This document shows, piece by piece, positions 25,090 to 33,123 of a DNA stretch of 64,000 nucleotides. The notes under the pieces were generated by a model, which saw only the letters and a program-made list of their open reading frames with translations, was not told where the DNA came from and did not search any database. Source of the DNA: CAVVFX01 sp963747535 (GTDB lineage: Bacteria > Acidobacteriota > Terriglobia > Bryobacterales > Bryobacteraceae). Position 1 is the stretch's first letter; each line of letters begins with the position of its first letter. Location of the stretch: positions 186,001-250,000 of the forward strand of contig CAVVFX010000022.1 of NCBI GenBank assembly GCA_963747535.1, given 5' to 3'. A program made the translations under genes and the position numbers.

Positions 25090-26517
25090 ATGCTCAAGAA
25101 GCTGCAACATCACTGGAACGTCAAAACGCGGCGCGAGTTTTTCTCCTACGCTGGAAGCGGTCTGGCCAGCATCGCGCTTGCCGATCTCCTTTCCGGAGAG
25201 GCTTCCGCAAAGGAAGTACCGGATCCTCTCGCGCCCAAGACGCCGCACCATCCGCCCACCGCGAAATCGGTGATCTGGGTGTTCCTCGAAGGTGGTCCGA
25301 GCCACGTCGATCTTTTTGATTACAAGCCGCTGTTGAGCAAGCTGGACGGGAAGCCGATTCCCGACTCCATCGGCAAGCCGAAACAAACCTCGCGCGGCAC
25401 CGGGAATAACACGCTGATGGCTCCCAAGCGCACCTGGAAACAATACGGCCAGAGCGGAATGTGGGTGTCGGACTGGTATCCGAACGTGGCCGAGCATGTC
25501 GACGACATGACCGTAATTCGCTCCTGCTGGGCAGATGGTCTGAATCATGTCGGATCCGTCTGCCAGATGAACACCGGCTCGATCCTGGCCGGGCGTCCGT
25601 CCATGGGTGCGTGGGTGACCTACGGACTCGGTACGGCCAACAAAAACCTGCCATCATTTGTGGTTCTGACGGATGATCGGGATCCTCTGGGTGGAACCAA
25701 TAACTGGAACTCGGGCTTCCTGCCGGCCGTTTACCAGGGCACGCAGTTCCGGCGCGGCAATACGCCTATTCTCGATCTCAAGCCGCCTGCCGGCGTCTCT
25801 GACGAACAGCAGCGCAATGAACTCGGATTGTTGAAGCGGTTGAACGACATCTGGTCGCGCGACAAGCAGGACGATACGGAACTGGACGCGCGGGTTCGCT
25901 CTTACGAACTGGCTTACGAAATGCAATCCGCCGCGTCTGAAGCGGTCGATCTCGGAAAGGAGTCCGCGGCCACGCGGAGCCTGTACGGAATGGATCAGCC
26001 GGAGACCTCGGTTTTCGGCGCCAATTGCCTGATGGCGCGCCGCCTGGTCGAGCGGGGAGTCCGTTTTGTCGAGTTGTATTCGGGCTCCGGAAGTGGTTGG
26101 GACGCGCACCAGCATATCGAGGAGAACCATGGAAAATGGTGCCGTTCTTCGGATAAGCCAATCGCCGGATTATTGGCCGATCTCAAGGCCCGCGGCATGT
26201 TGAAGGACACGCTGGTGGTGTGGGGCGGAGAGTTCGGACGTACGCCTTTCAATGAGCTGAGCGATGGCCGCGATCACAATCCCTGGGGCTTTACGATGTG
26301 GATGGCCGGCGGCGGCGCCAAGGGCGGCCAGTATGTCGGTTCAACCGACGAGATCGGTATGCGGGCGGCGGAGAGGCCGGTGCACGTCCACGACATTCAT
26401 GCCTCGATACTCTGGATGCTCGGGCTCGATCACATGCAGACTACTTACCTGCACAACGGCCGCTCGGAACGTCCTACAGTCCTGGCTGGCGAAGTAATCA
26501 AGGAGATTTTCTCCTGA
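25090..26517 (+). CDS. DUF1501 family Tat-exported protein, second copy
   Basis: A 475-aa DUF1501 protein paired with the PSD1 gene 20 bases upstream. Tat leader: KTRREFFSYAGSGLASIALA. Motifs: SVIWVFLEGGPSHVDLFDYK, RPSMGAWVTYGLGTANKNLP, GWDAHQHIEENHGKW and VWGGEFGRTPFNELSDGRDH. It diverges clearly from the copy at 15746, so the two modules are old paralogues or separate acquisitions rather than a recent duplication. Confidence 0.93.
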   Translation: MLKKLQHHWNVKTRREFFSYAGSGLASIALADLLSGEASAKEVPDPLAPKTPHHPPTAKSVIWVFLEGGPSHVDLFDYKPLLSKLDGKPIPDSIGKPKQTSRGTGNNTLMAPKRTWKQYGQSGMWVSDWYPNVAEHVDDMTVIRSCWADGLNHVGSVCQMNTGSILAGRPSMGAWVTYGLGTANKNLPSFVVLTDDRDPLGGTNNWNSGFLPAVYQGTQFRRGNTPILDLKPPAGVSDEQQRNELGLLKRLNDIWSRDKQDDTELDARVRSYELAYEMQSAASEAVDLGKESAATRSLYGMDQPETSVFGANCLMARRLVERGVRFVELYSGSGSGWDAHQHIEENHGKWCRSSDKPIAGLLADLKARGMLKDTLVVWGGEFGRTPFNELSDGRDHNPWGFTMWMAGGGAKGGQYVGSTDEIGMRAAERPVHVHDIHASILWMLGLDHMQTTYLHNGRSERPTVLAGEVIKEIFS

Positions 26518-26518
26518 T

Positions 26519-26938
26519 ATGAAAATAGTTGCCGGCATTCTTCTTTGCGCTCTGCTGCTTGCGGCAGCCAGCGCTCCCAAAGAGCAGGACGAAGTTCTTG
26601 CGGCCATGGAGGCTTACAAGAACGCCTTGATCCAACGCGACGGGAAGGCCTTGGACCGGGTTCTAAGCGACGATCTCGCCTATACGCATTCCGGCGGGCA
26701 ATTCCAGAACAAGGCCGACGTCATCGATTCCATAGTCAACAAGAAAACGACCATCGAGCGAATGGAATTCTCCGACACCACAGTCCGCTTCTATGGCAAC
26801 GTGGCGCTGGTGAAAGGCCGCGTCGATCTGTGGCACAGCCCGACCGTGATCGTGCACATGAACGTACTGCACGTCTGGGTGAAGCGTCCGCAAGGATGGC
26901 AGATGGTGTCGCGTCAGGCTACCAAGCTGACAGAATAG
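26519..26938 (+). CDS. Secreted NTF2-like (DUF4440/SnoaL-type) protein
   Basis: A 139-aa protein starting two bases after the DUF1501 stop. Signal peptide of ~20 aa (MKIVAGILLCALLLAAASA). The mature part is a single cone-shaped NTF2-like domain: EVLAAMEAYKNALIQRDGKA, LSDDLAYTHSGGQFQNKADV, and WVKRPQGWQMVSRQATKL. Such domains bind small molecules or act as simple enzymes; here it is probably an accessory of the receptor-PSD1-DUF1501 operon. No catalytic residues can be assigned with confidence. Confidence 0.88.
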   Translation: MKIVAGILLCALLLAAASAPKEQDEVLAAMEAYKNALIQRDGKALDRVLSDDLAYTHSGGQFQNKADVIDSIVNKKTTIERMEFSDTTVRFYGNVALVKGRVDLWHSPTVIVHMNVLHVWVKRPQGWQMVSRQATKLTE

Positions 26939-27104
26939 CCAACGCGAACCTTTGAAATCCACACCGCGCGTGGTCCATTGACGGACGCCACACGATTAGA
27001 AGGCTAACCTCAGGGCAAATTCTATTGACCCTCCAGCCAATGATATTATATAGTCTATAGAAATACAAGACTGATTTGAAAAAACACCGAAGCAAGCTGA
27101 GGTA

Positions 27105-27218
27105 CTGGGGGCCTGCCAGACCAACACCCGGAGCGTCATGCATGGTTTCGCGCATGTCCTCGATGAGATCCCGCACGTATTGGCTGCGGATCTCTTCGAC
27201 CGGCAAGGGCGGCTCACG
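27105..27218 (-). pseudogene. Peptide deformylase remnant
   Basis: About 38 codons encode REPPLPVEEI then VRDLIEDMRETMHDAPGVGL and AGPQ, matching the N-terminal part of peptide deformylase including the GVGLA(A)PQ motif. In-frame TAG precedes it, the reading continues into unrelated sequence, and the EGCLS and HEXDH catalytic motifs are missing. The rest of 26939-27399 shows no gene. Confidence 0.7.
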
Positions 27219-27399
27219 AGCCTATCACCATCATGATTGCGGGAGGACGACAGTCGCGTTTCACAATTCGAGCGCCGTGGGGCGTTTCTCCCGGGTAGTG
27301 GGGTTCTTCAACCGCGAGTAGCTTTGCCGGACTCCGTCAAGGCGACCGCATCAGCACCGGTTGCACGGAACCGACAGATGAAAGAAGATTAGCGTCAAC

Positions 27400-28872
27400 C
27401 TACTTCTCCGCCTTTCCGTAATTCTTGAAATTGATGACGAAATACGGGTAGTTGTACGGCGCGCCTTTGGTGGTGTGGGCCAGAAACTCGCCCGCATGAA
27501 TGCGCGCGAACCCCGCCCCGATGTTCAGATGCCGATTGAGCTCGAACCACGTGTACGTATCGAATTCCTCGGCGACGTGTGTCCCTGATCTCCCCGTAGC
27601 ATCTCGCGCCACCACACCTCCCGAGGAATTATACACAGCATCGGTGGCGCTGGCCAGCCAGAAATCCAGATACTGCGCGGTGACGGTCCAGCGCCGGTAG
27701 GGCTCGATCGTGGCTCCGCCGCGCCAGGCAATGATATTCTGCCAACCGACCTGGTCCGCGATGCCGAAACGATCGTGCGCGGTGGGGTACATCGTATCGA
27801 AGGTTCCGTGCGTCCCGTCCGTGGGATTCTTGTCGCCGGAAGCGTAGTCGTACTGGCCAAAAAGACGCGGACGCGAGGCCGCCTGAGAGAACCGGTAACC
27901 CGCACCTCCGCTAGTCCCCCACGCTTTAATATCGTTCGGCCCGTCACTGCCGCGCTCGAGGACCGCCTCATACGAATAATCAAAATCGTTATGCACGCGA
28001 CCTTTCCAGCGGAACCCGGGGGCCCACTCATCCTGCTTCCCCGTCTTGACCTTGGCCGTAGTCTCGATCGCGACGCTCGGTTGCACGCGCCACAGCAGGA
28101 ACGGCTCCAGCACGGAATGTGGCAGGAGGTTGGCGATACCGCCGTACAGGCCGTAAATGTTGTTGCCTTCCTGATGGTGGCTGATCCCCGAGGCGAGAGG
28201 CACGACCACGGATGCCGCGAAGATCCCCAGCCGGTAACGGTCCTTGTGGAGATTGACCACGGCCGCATCATAGGAACGAGCCTGGTCTCGCCATTGGGAA
28301 TCCGCAATCAGCGTGTTGTTGTAGTTGATGATCTGGCGTCCGACGCGAAAGCTGACCCAACTCGTTTCCGGGTCTCCGATTTCCGCGTAGGCCAGTTTGA
28401 GGTCCCAGCGGTTTTCATTGGGAGGCCCGTACGGGGGCTTTTGCAAGAAAGGACGTGCGTCCTGGACTTGCCCCACGATCTGGAACCAGTTGGTCGGTCG
28501 CAAGGTCATCTGAAGGCGGAAACGGTTGAGCAGATAGGAGTCGTCTACGCCCGGTTTGTAGCCGTTGTTGTGATAGCCCTCCACGCGAAATCGTTCTTCG
28601 AGTCCAAAGCGCAGCCAGGAGGGTAGCTTCTGATCGAGGTCCGTAATCGGAGCGAAGTCGGGGAAATCGTAACTGCTGTCCGGACCGGAGGTTCGTGCGC
28701 CCGGCCCATTCAGCCAGCTCAAAGGATTGGAGGCCGGGCCGGTGATCCAGGTGCCGTCAAGCCCCGATGTGGCATTGTGGGTGGTCACGTCGTCCTGCGC
28801 GATTGCGAGCGGGGCGATGGTGGACGCGGCCAGAAAGAAAGGAATCGCCAGATTGCGGGCGGCAGGTATCAT
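27400..28872 (-). CDS. Alginate-export-type outer-membrane porin
   Basis: A 490-aa protein with a signal peptide (...APLAIAQ) and an 18-strand-like barrel of the alginate export family (PF13372 type). Motifs: LRFGLEERFRVEGYHNNGYK, NRFRLQMTLRPTNWFQIVGQ, VSFRVGRQIINYNN and a C-terminal FELNRHLNIGAGFARIHAGE. No ribosome site is visible; TATAAT lies only ~15 bases before the ATG, which would fit a leaderless or very short leader mRNA. It stands alone, flanked by gene debris. Acidobacterial members are usually general porins with no proven substrate. Confidence 0.88.
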   Translation of the reverse strand: MIPAARNLAIPFFLAASTIAPLAIAQDDVTTHNATSGLDGTWITGPASNPLSWLNGPGARTSGPDSSYDFPDFAPITDLDQKLPSWLRFGLEERFRVEGYHNNGYKPGVDDSYLLNRFRLQMTLRPTNWFQIVGQVQDARPFLQKPPYGPPNENRWDLKLAYAEIGDPETSWVSFRVGRQIINYNNTLIADSQWRDQARSYDAAVVNLHKDRYRLGIFAASVVVPLASGISHHQEGNNIYGLYGGIANLLPHSVLEPFLLWRVQPSVAIETTAKVKTGKQDEWAPGFRWKGRVHNDFDYSYEAVLERGSDGPNDIKAWGTSGGAGYRFSQAASRPRLFGQYDYASGDKNPTDGTHGTFDTMYPTAHDRFGIADQVGWQNIIAWRGGATIEPYRRWTVTAQYLDFWLASATDAVYNSSGGVVARDATGRSGTHVAEEFDTYTWFELNRHLNIGAGFARIHAGEFLAHTTKGAPYNYPYFVINFKNYGKAEK

Positions 28873-28984
28873 AGTCTATCGATTATATTATGTATTTGGC
28901 CAGGCGCGCGGTTTTACCTTGCAAAAATCTTACGCCAGGTAGTACGGCACCCCGATCACCAACTTTCTCCTCCCCGGCAGTGAG

Positions 28985-29092
28985 TCGCAAAAATTGGCGT
29001 ACGGAACCGCTTGCTTTATGCGCGCGGCTCAGCGACAACTTCCGAGCCACGACCGTTAGGGAGTGATTGCGCGAACTTTTGCAAGTTGGTAT
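28985..29092 (-). repeat. Dispersed ~95-bp intergenic repeat, copy B
   Basis: Reverse-orientation copy of the repeat at 11203. Reading the minus strand: AAAAGTTCGCGCAATCACT, GGTCGTGGCTCGGAAG, the CTGAGCC arm, AAGCAAGCGGTTCCGTACGC. It lies ~75 bp before the truncated aldo/keto reductase, so it may mark the deletion junction that removed that gene's 5' end. Confidence 0.85.
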
Positions 29093-29169
29093 TAAGTTGC
29101 TTCTTGCGGCGTTGCTGCCGGCCGCGAAGGAACGGCCGGCGGCCTGGTCACGCTCGAATTGCGACCAAA

Positions 29170-29592
29170 CTCTTTCTTTACGTATCCAACTACCCGCTGG
29201 GCTGGGGACGCCTCACCGGAAAGATTCGCCGCGGCCAGCCATTACCGGAGCTGAGCCGCCTGCACAAAACCGCCGACATGGGGCCGCAAGTACCGGAAGA
29301 GCGTCTATACGAGGTTGTCGCTGCGCTCGACGCCCTGGCCGCCGAAACAGGCAGGACCGTGCCGCAATTGGCGCTGAACTGGCTGCTGCGCAAGCCGACT
29401 ATCTCCAGCCAGATCATCGGCGCGCGAAATGAACAGCAACTCCGCGACAATCTTGCAGCCGCAAGTTTTGTCCTGACACCCGAGCAGGTAGCACGGTTGG
29501 ATGAAGCCAGCCAAACGCAGGTAGCGTATCCTTACTGGCACCAGCGGCAGCTCCAGAATCGCAATCCACTGCCTCCTTCCTATCGCGCGTAA
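29170..29592 (+). pseudogene. Aldo/keto reductase, 3' remnant
   Basis: About 135 codons of the C-terminal half of an AKR: PLGWGRLTGKIRRGQPLPEL, AAETGRTVPQLALNWLLRKP, QIIGARNEQQLRDNLAAASF and YPYWHQRQLQNRNPLPPSY. The N-terminal half with the catalytic Asp-Tyr-Lys-His tetrad is absent; the upstream bases have no recognisable AKR sequence. The stop codon lies inside a 21-bp tandem duplication. Confidence 0.85.
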
Positions 29593-29627
29593 AGTCTATT
29601 GCTAAACGCGTAAAGTCTATTGCTAAA
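29586..29627. repeat. 21-bp perfect tandem duplication
   Basis: Two exact copies of a 21-bp unit containing CGTAAAGTCTATTGCTAAA, 29586-29606 and 29607-29627, overlapping the end of the AKR remnant. The following stretch to 29970 contains no gene; a possible promoter (TTGCAT ... TATCTT, around 29812-29836) may serve the ANTAR operon. Confidence 0.8.
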
Positions 29628-29970
29628 GTCGTTACCGAATGTCCGCGATCACATGTTTGGAAGGCAAATTCTTGCCGTCCACGTGATTAATTCCGCCAAC
29701 GCGCTCATTAGGATGCATTCAGGCGCGCGGTGCAAATGGGCTAAATGTGAGCGACATGGTGCAGTTGTGAGACGCCCTCTCCCTCTACCGGTCAGGCTAT
29801 CAAGAAAAACACTTGCATCCGCCCAGAAAATATCTTACCCTATCGACATGATAGACTTCTTCTTGCCCGACACTGCTTCCTGTACATAGGTCCGAACGTT
29901 TTCCGTGGACCCCGGAGAACGAAAGGGCCACTACTCCGCGCCATCGGGAGGTCCAGCTTAGACGGATAAA

Positions 29971-29986
29971 TGGGCGCTTACGCCCA
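29971..29986 (+). promoter_or_regulatory. Hairpin abutting the ANTAR gene ribosome site
   Basis: Perfect 6-bp stem TGGGCG-CTTA-CGCCCA whose last base is the first A of the AAGGA ribosome site. Formation could restrict ribosome entry. The 4-nt loop does not match the A-NNNN-G hexaloop usually bound by ANTAR proteins, so autoregulation is only a guess. Confidence 0.5.
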
Positions 29987-30001
29987 AGGATGATCTCAAC
30001 G

Positions 30002-30745
30002 ATGCAAACCCAAGAAGCTATTCAGCAGACTTTGCTCCCGACCCAGTTCCGGGTCATCCACTCGTTGCAAAACATCGCCGCAACGAAAGCACTCAACTCC
30101 TCGATCGGGCCGTTGCTCGAACTCGGCCTCGCGCAATCCAATTCGCAAGGCGCCTACGTCTACCGGCTCAATGGAGAAGACAATGTCCTGGAGTTGATTG
30201 CGTGGCGAGGTGCGCGTCCCTGCGACATTCCGTCCTACTCGGTGCAGGTCGACGGAAAAGCGAGCGGTTGGTACCGCAGTCTCACGGGCAACTCCGTTCT
30301 CGAAAAGAGTGCCTGGCAGGACTGGCGTTTCCAGAACCTCCCGGAATTTCTGCAAAACCGCTTTGAAAGTGTGGTTTGGATTCCCGTGCTGGAGGAAGGC
30401 AAGCTGGCCGGCGTGGCCAATTTCTGCAGACGTCAGGCCTCGAGTTACGCTGCAAGCGAGATTGCGTTTCTCGCCGGTCTGAGCCTCCCGCTCGGTAGCA
30501 TCCTCGCCAAAACCCGTCTGGAATCCGAAGTCGAAAAGCTCAACCGGCAGCTCGCCGATCGCAAACTCCTCGACCGTGCCAAAGGCGTCCTGCAATCGCG
30601 CTTCGGCTGGACCGAGGAAGAAGCCTACTACCATCTGCGCCGAACCAGTCGTCAGAGCCGCGCTCCCATGCGCAACATCGCGCAACACGTCATCCAGAAC
30701 TCGGTGCTTCCGTCCCCCTGGCAGGAGGCCGAATTGCGTGACTGA
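30002..30745 (+). CDS. GAF-ANTAR transcription antitermination regulator
   Basis: A 247-aa protein with a GAF domain at ~15-170 (LGLAQSNSQGAYVYRLNGED; VVWIPVLEEGKLAGVANFCR), a short coiled coil, and a C-terminal ANTAR RNA-binding domain (LADRKLLDRAKGVLQSRFGW, TEEEAYYHLRRTSRQ). ANTAR proteins bind paired hairpins in nascent RNA to prevent termination. I prefer ATG 30002 since AAGGA lies 11 bases before it; the ATG at 29990 is too close. The stop overlaps the PIG-L gene, so regulator, deacetylase and hydrolase form one operon. Confidence 0.9.
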   Translation: MQTQEAIQQTLLPTQFRVIHSLQNIAATKALNSSIGPLLELGLAQSNSQGAYVYRLNGEDNVLELIAWRGARPCDIPSYSVQVDGKASGWYRSLTGNSVLEKSAWQDWRFQNLPEFLQNRFESVVWIPVLEEGKLAGVANFCRRQASSYAASEIAFLAGLSLPLGSILAKTRLESEVEKLNRQLADRKLLDRAKGVLQSRFGWTEEEAYYHLRRTSRQSRAPMRNIAQHVIQNSVLPSPWQEAELRD

Positions 30746-31661
30746 CCCATCCGGTCCCACTCGCAAGGAGTTTCTGATGGCCGTTACCGGACTCGCGATG
30801 CTACCGGCCATCGCAGTCGCGGAACGTCGTCCGCCGAAAGTACTTATCGTCGTTGCGCACCCCGACGATGAGTACGCCTTCGCCGCTACCGTCTATCGCA
30901 TCACCCGGGAACTCAGTGGCATTGCGGATCAGGTCATCATCACCAACGGTGAGGCCGGGTATCGTTACTCTGCCTTGGCCGAGTCGATTTACCGCGTTTC
31001 CCTCACTCGCGAAGAGGACGGCCGGGCACACCTGCCGTCCATCCGCAAGGCTGAGACGCTGCGGGCCGGCGAGATTCTGGGCATCCGGCAGCACCACTTT
31101 CTCAACCAGCACGATTCCGGCTTTTCCGACGATGCCGCCGCAGCCTCGACCGGCAACTGGGATCGCTCGCACATTCTCTCGACTCTCGCCAGCCTGCTCA
31201 ACCGCGAGCACTATGACTTCGTCTTCACCATGCTTCCCACGGCCGAGACCCACGCTCATCATCGCACCGCGACGCTGCTGGTCCTCGAAGCTGTATCGCG
31301 CATGCCGGAAGCGGAACGGCCCGCAGTCCTGGGTGGCGATCCGGGATCGAAACAGGACGCTCCGGCGCACTTTGCGGGACTCCCTTCCGCGCCGCTGACA
31401 GCCACCGTTTCCCAAACCCCGGCCCTCACTTTCGATCGGACGACCACTTTCGGGTATCACGACGCCCTCAGCTACCAGATTGTCGTGAATTGGGTCATCG
31501 CAGAACACAAGTCGCAAGGCCTCTTTCAGACGGACTACGGGCGTCACGACGTCGAACGCTTCTGGCTCTTCGCGCTATCGGGAGAGCAGGCGCGCAGCAG
31601 GACCGCGCAACTAGGTGAGCAGTTGAAGCCTTCCCACACCTCGCTGGCGGTGGCCCGATGA
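30738..31661 (+). CDS. PIG-L family deacetylase, probably Tat-exported
   Basis: A 307-aa LmbE/PIG-L protein, the zinc-dependent N-acetyl-sugar deacetylase family. The HPDDE metal/catalytic motif appears as VLIVVAHPDDEYAFAAT, with a later HAHH motif as third ligand. GTG 30738 gives a leader with TRKEFL followed by a hydrophobic stretch, a Tat-like variant. ATG 30777 with perfect AAGGAG would give a cytoplasmic form, so localisation is uncertain. It overlaps the ANTAR gene upstream and the hydrolase gene downstream (ATGA). Substrate unknown. Confidence 0.88.
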   Translation: MTDPSGPTRKEFLMAVTGLAMLPAIAVAERRPPKVLIVVAHPDDEYAFAATVYRITRELSGIADQVIITNGEAGYRYSALAESIYRVSLTREEDGRAHLPSIRKAETLRAGEILGIRQHHFLNQHDSGFSDDAAAASTGNWDRSHILSTLASLLNREHYDFVFTMLPTAETHAHHRTATLLVLEAVSRMPEAERPAVLGGDPGSKQDAPAHFAGLPSAPLTATVSQTPALTFDRTTTFGYHDALSYQIVVNWVIAEHKSQGLFQTDYGRHDVERFWLFALSGEQARSRTAQLGEQLKPSHTSLAVAR

Positions 31662-32233
31662 GCCGGGTCCTGATCGTCCCGGGCTGGAACGGCTCCGGCC
31701 CGGACCACTGGCAGAGCGACTGGCAGCGTCGCCATCCCGAATACCAGCGCGTCGAGCAGCGCGACTGGTACAACGTCAGTGTCCAGGAATGGGTCTCGGC
31801 ATTGCACAACACGGTTGTCTCGCGCGACGAGTCGGCGGTACTGGCGGCGCACAGTCTGGGCTGTCTGACCATCGCCTGGTGGGCGCATCTGTTTCCGGAA
31901 TACACGGGTATGGTTTCCGCGGCCCTTCTGGTGGCGCCTCCGGATCTCGAGTGTCTCGTGGAACGTCCCACACCGCTGAGGAGTTTTCCGCCGCCGCCGC
32001 GCGTCGCCCTTCCGTTTCCCTCGGTATTAGTCGCCAGCGAGAATGACCCTTACATGACGCTCTCGGCTGCCGCCAGTCTGGCGAACGACTGGGACTGCCA
32101 CTTCATCAATGCCGGAGCCGCCGGTCACCTCAACCCGGCGTCCGGATTCGGCCCTTGGCCTCGGGGCGAGCGGTTGCTCGACCAGGTTGTGCACTGGTCG
32201 GATACCCGCCACCGACCGGAAAGGGCGGCATGA
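31658..32233 (+). CDS. RBBP9/YdeN-type alpha/beta serine hydrolase
   Basis: A 191-aa small serine hydrolase. Features: RVLIVPGWNGSGPDHWQSDW near the N-terminus, nucleophile elbow AHSLGC, the Asp in ASENDPY and the His in GAAGHLNPASG. It is of full family length. The start overlaps the PIG-L stop, so both are probably made in equal amounts. Substrate unknown; family members are esterases. Confidence 0.92.
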   Translation: MSRVLIVPGWNGSGPDHWQSDWQRRHPEYQRVEQRDWYNVSVQEWVSALHNTVVSRDESAVLAAHSLGCLTIAWWAHLFPEYTGMVSAALLVAPPDLECLVERPTPLRSFPPPPRVALPFPSVLVASENDPYMTLSAAASLANDWDCHFINAGAAGHLNPASGFGPWPRGERLLDQVVHWSDTRHRPERAA

Positions 32234-32258
32234 AGAGCACTTTTGAATTGGACGACAC

Positions 32259-32453
32259 ATGAAATTTGACGACGACGCATTCAGCATCGGCCAGACACCT
32301 CTGGTGAAGTTGAATCGCCTGGTGAACGGTAACGGAGCCACGGTACTGGCCAAGATTGAAGGGAGGAACCCGGCATATTCGGTGAAATGCCGGATCGGCG
32401 CGTCCATGGTATGGGACGCCGAGAAGCGGGGCGGGCTCCCGAGGCTAAAGTAG
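32259..32453 (+). pseudogene. Cysteine synthase N-terminal remnant
   Basis: A 64-aa frame beginning FSIGQTPLVKLNRLVNGNGA and continuing KIEGRNPAYSVKCRIG. This is the N-terminal part of O-acetylserine sulfhydrylase with the PLP lysine context (SVKCRIG). The family is ~300 aa, so about four-fifths is missing. It ends one base from the convergent Rrf2 gene stop, so the deletion junction is probably at ~32440. Confidence 0.88.
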
Positions 32454-32454
32454 G

Positions 32455-32922
32455 CTAAATATAATACATCAGTGCGTCGTCAGTCCTGGCTTTACTCGCA
32501 TCCACTTTATCAACTATGTCTTGCAGCGTGGTGTGGTCCAGGATGTGCGCGATAGCATCACGCACTTCGCGCATCACCATGCGCGTACCGCAATGCTCGA
32601 CGTCCCGGCATTCCTCGCAGGGACGGTAGGCCGTTTCGCTGGCACAAGGAAGCGGTGCGAGGGGGCCTTCCATCAGCCGGATTACGCTTCCGACGGTGAT
32701 CTTTTCCGGCGCCCGGCTCAACAGGTACCCGCCGCCCGGCCCTTTCTTGCTCTCCAGAATGCCGCCATTTTTCAGGTCCAGCAGAATCAGTTCGAGGAAC
32801 TTGATCGGGATGTCGTCATCCTTTGCCAGGGTGGCGATCAGAACTGGTCCTTCTCCGTATTTCCGCGCCAGCGTCGTCAGCGCCTGTAGTCCGTACAAAG
32901 TCTTCTTGGAAATGGTTCTCAC
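32455..32922 (-). CDS. Rrf2 family transcriptional regulator
   Basis: A 155-aa winged-helix repressor of the Rrf2/IscR/CymR group. N-terminus ALTTLARKYGEGPVLIATLA, recognition region FLELILLDLKNGGILESKKG and the GPGGGYLL motif. Cysteines in LPCASETAYRPCEECRDVEH and CGTR could bind an Fe-S cluster. Its convergent neighbour is a cysK remnant, consistent with an original CymR/IscR-like role in sulfur metabolism (inference). Its promoter region contains TTAACTCGA. Confidence 0.92.
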   Translation of the reverse strand: MRTISKKTLYGLQALTTLARKYGEGPVLIATLAKDDDIPIKFLELILLDLKNGGILESKKGPGGGYLLSRAPEKITVGSVIRLMEGPLAPLPCASETAYRPCEECRDVEHCGTRMVMREVRDAIAHILDHTTLQDIVDKVDASKARTDDALMYYI

Positions 32923-32964
32923 TGAATTCTCAATCTAATCCATAGCTTAACTCGATTCGTCATC

Positions 32965-33108
32965 GTGAGAGGTTCCGGCTTTGGGATGGTTATCGGACGG
33001 GGTCAGACGATCAAAGTCAGTTACTTCAAGGGGGCGGTCGCGCGCATCGGCTCTGACATCGACTCTATAGGAATCGCGTACAACATTATTGTCGTCAAGG
33101 CTCATTGA
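32965..33108 (+). CDS. Small ORF or gene tail, unknown
   Basis: A GTG-initiated 47-codon frame with protein-like composition (SGFGMVIGRGQTIKVSYFKG, then ARIGSDIDSIGIAYN). The frame is open upstream to 32926. No ribosome site is clear. In a region full of truncated genes it may be the C-terminal remnant of a secreted beta-strand protein. I do not recognise the family. Confidence 0.3.
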   Translation: MRGSGFGMVIGRGQTIKVSYFKGAVARIGSDIDSIGIAYNIIVVKAH

Positions 33109-33123
33109 TCGCCAACAAAACTC

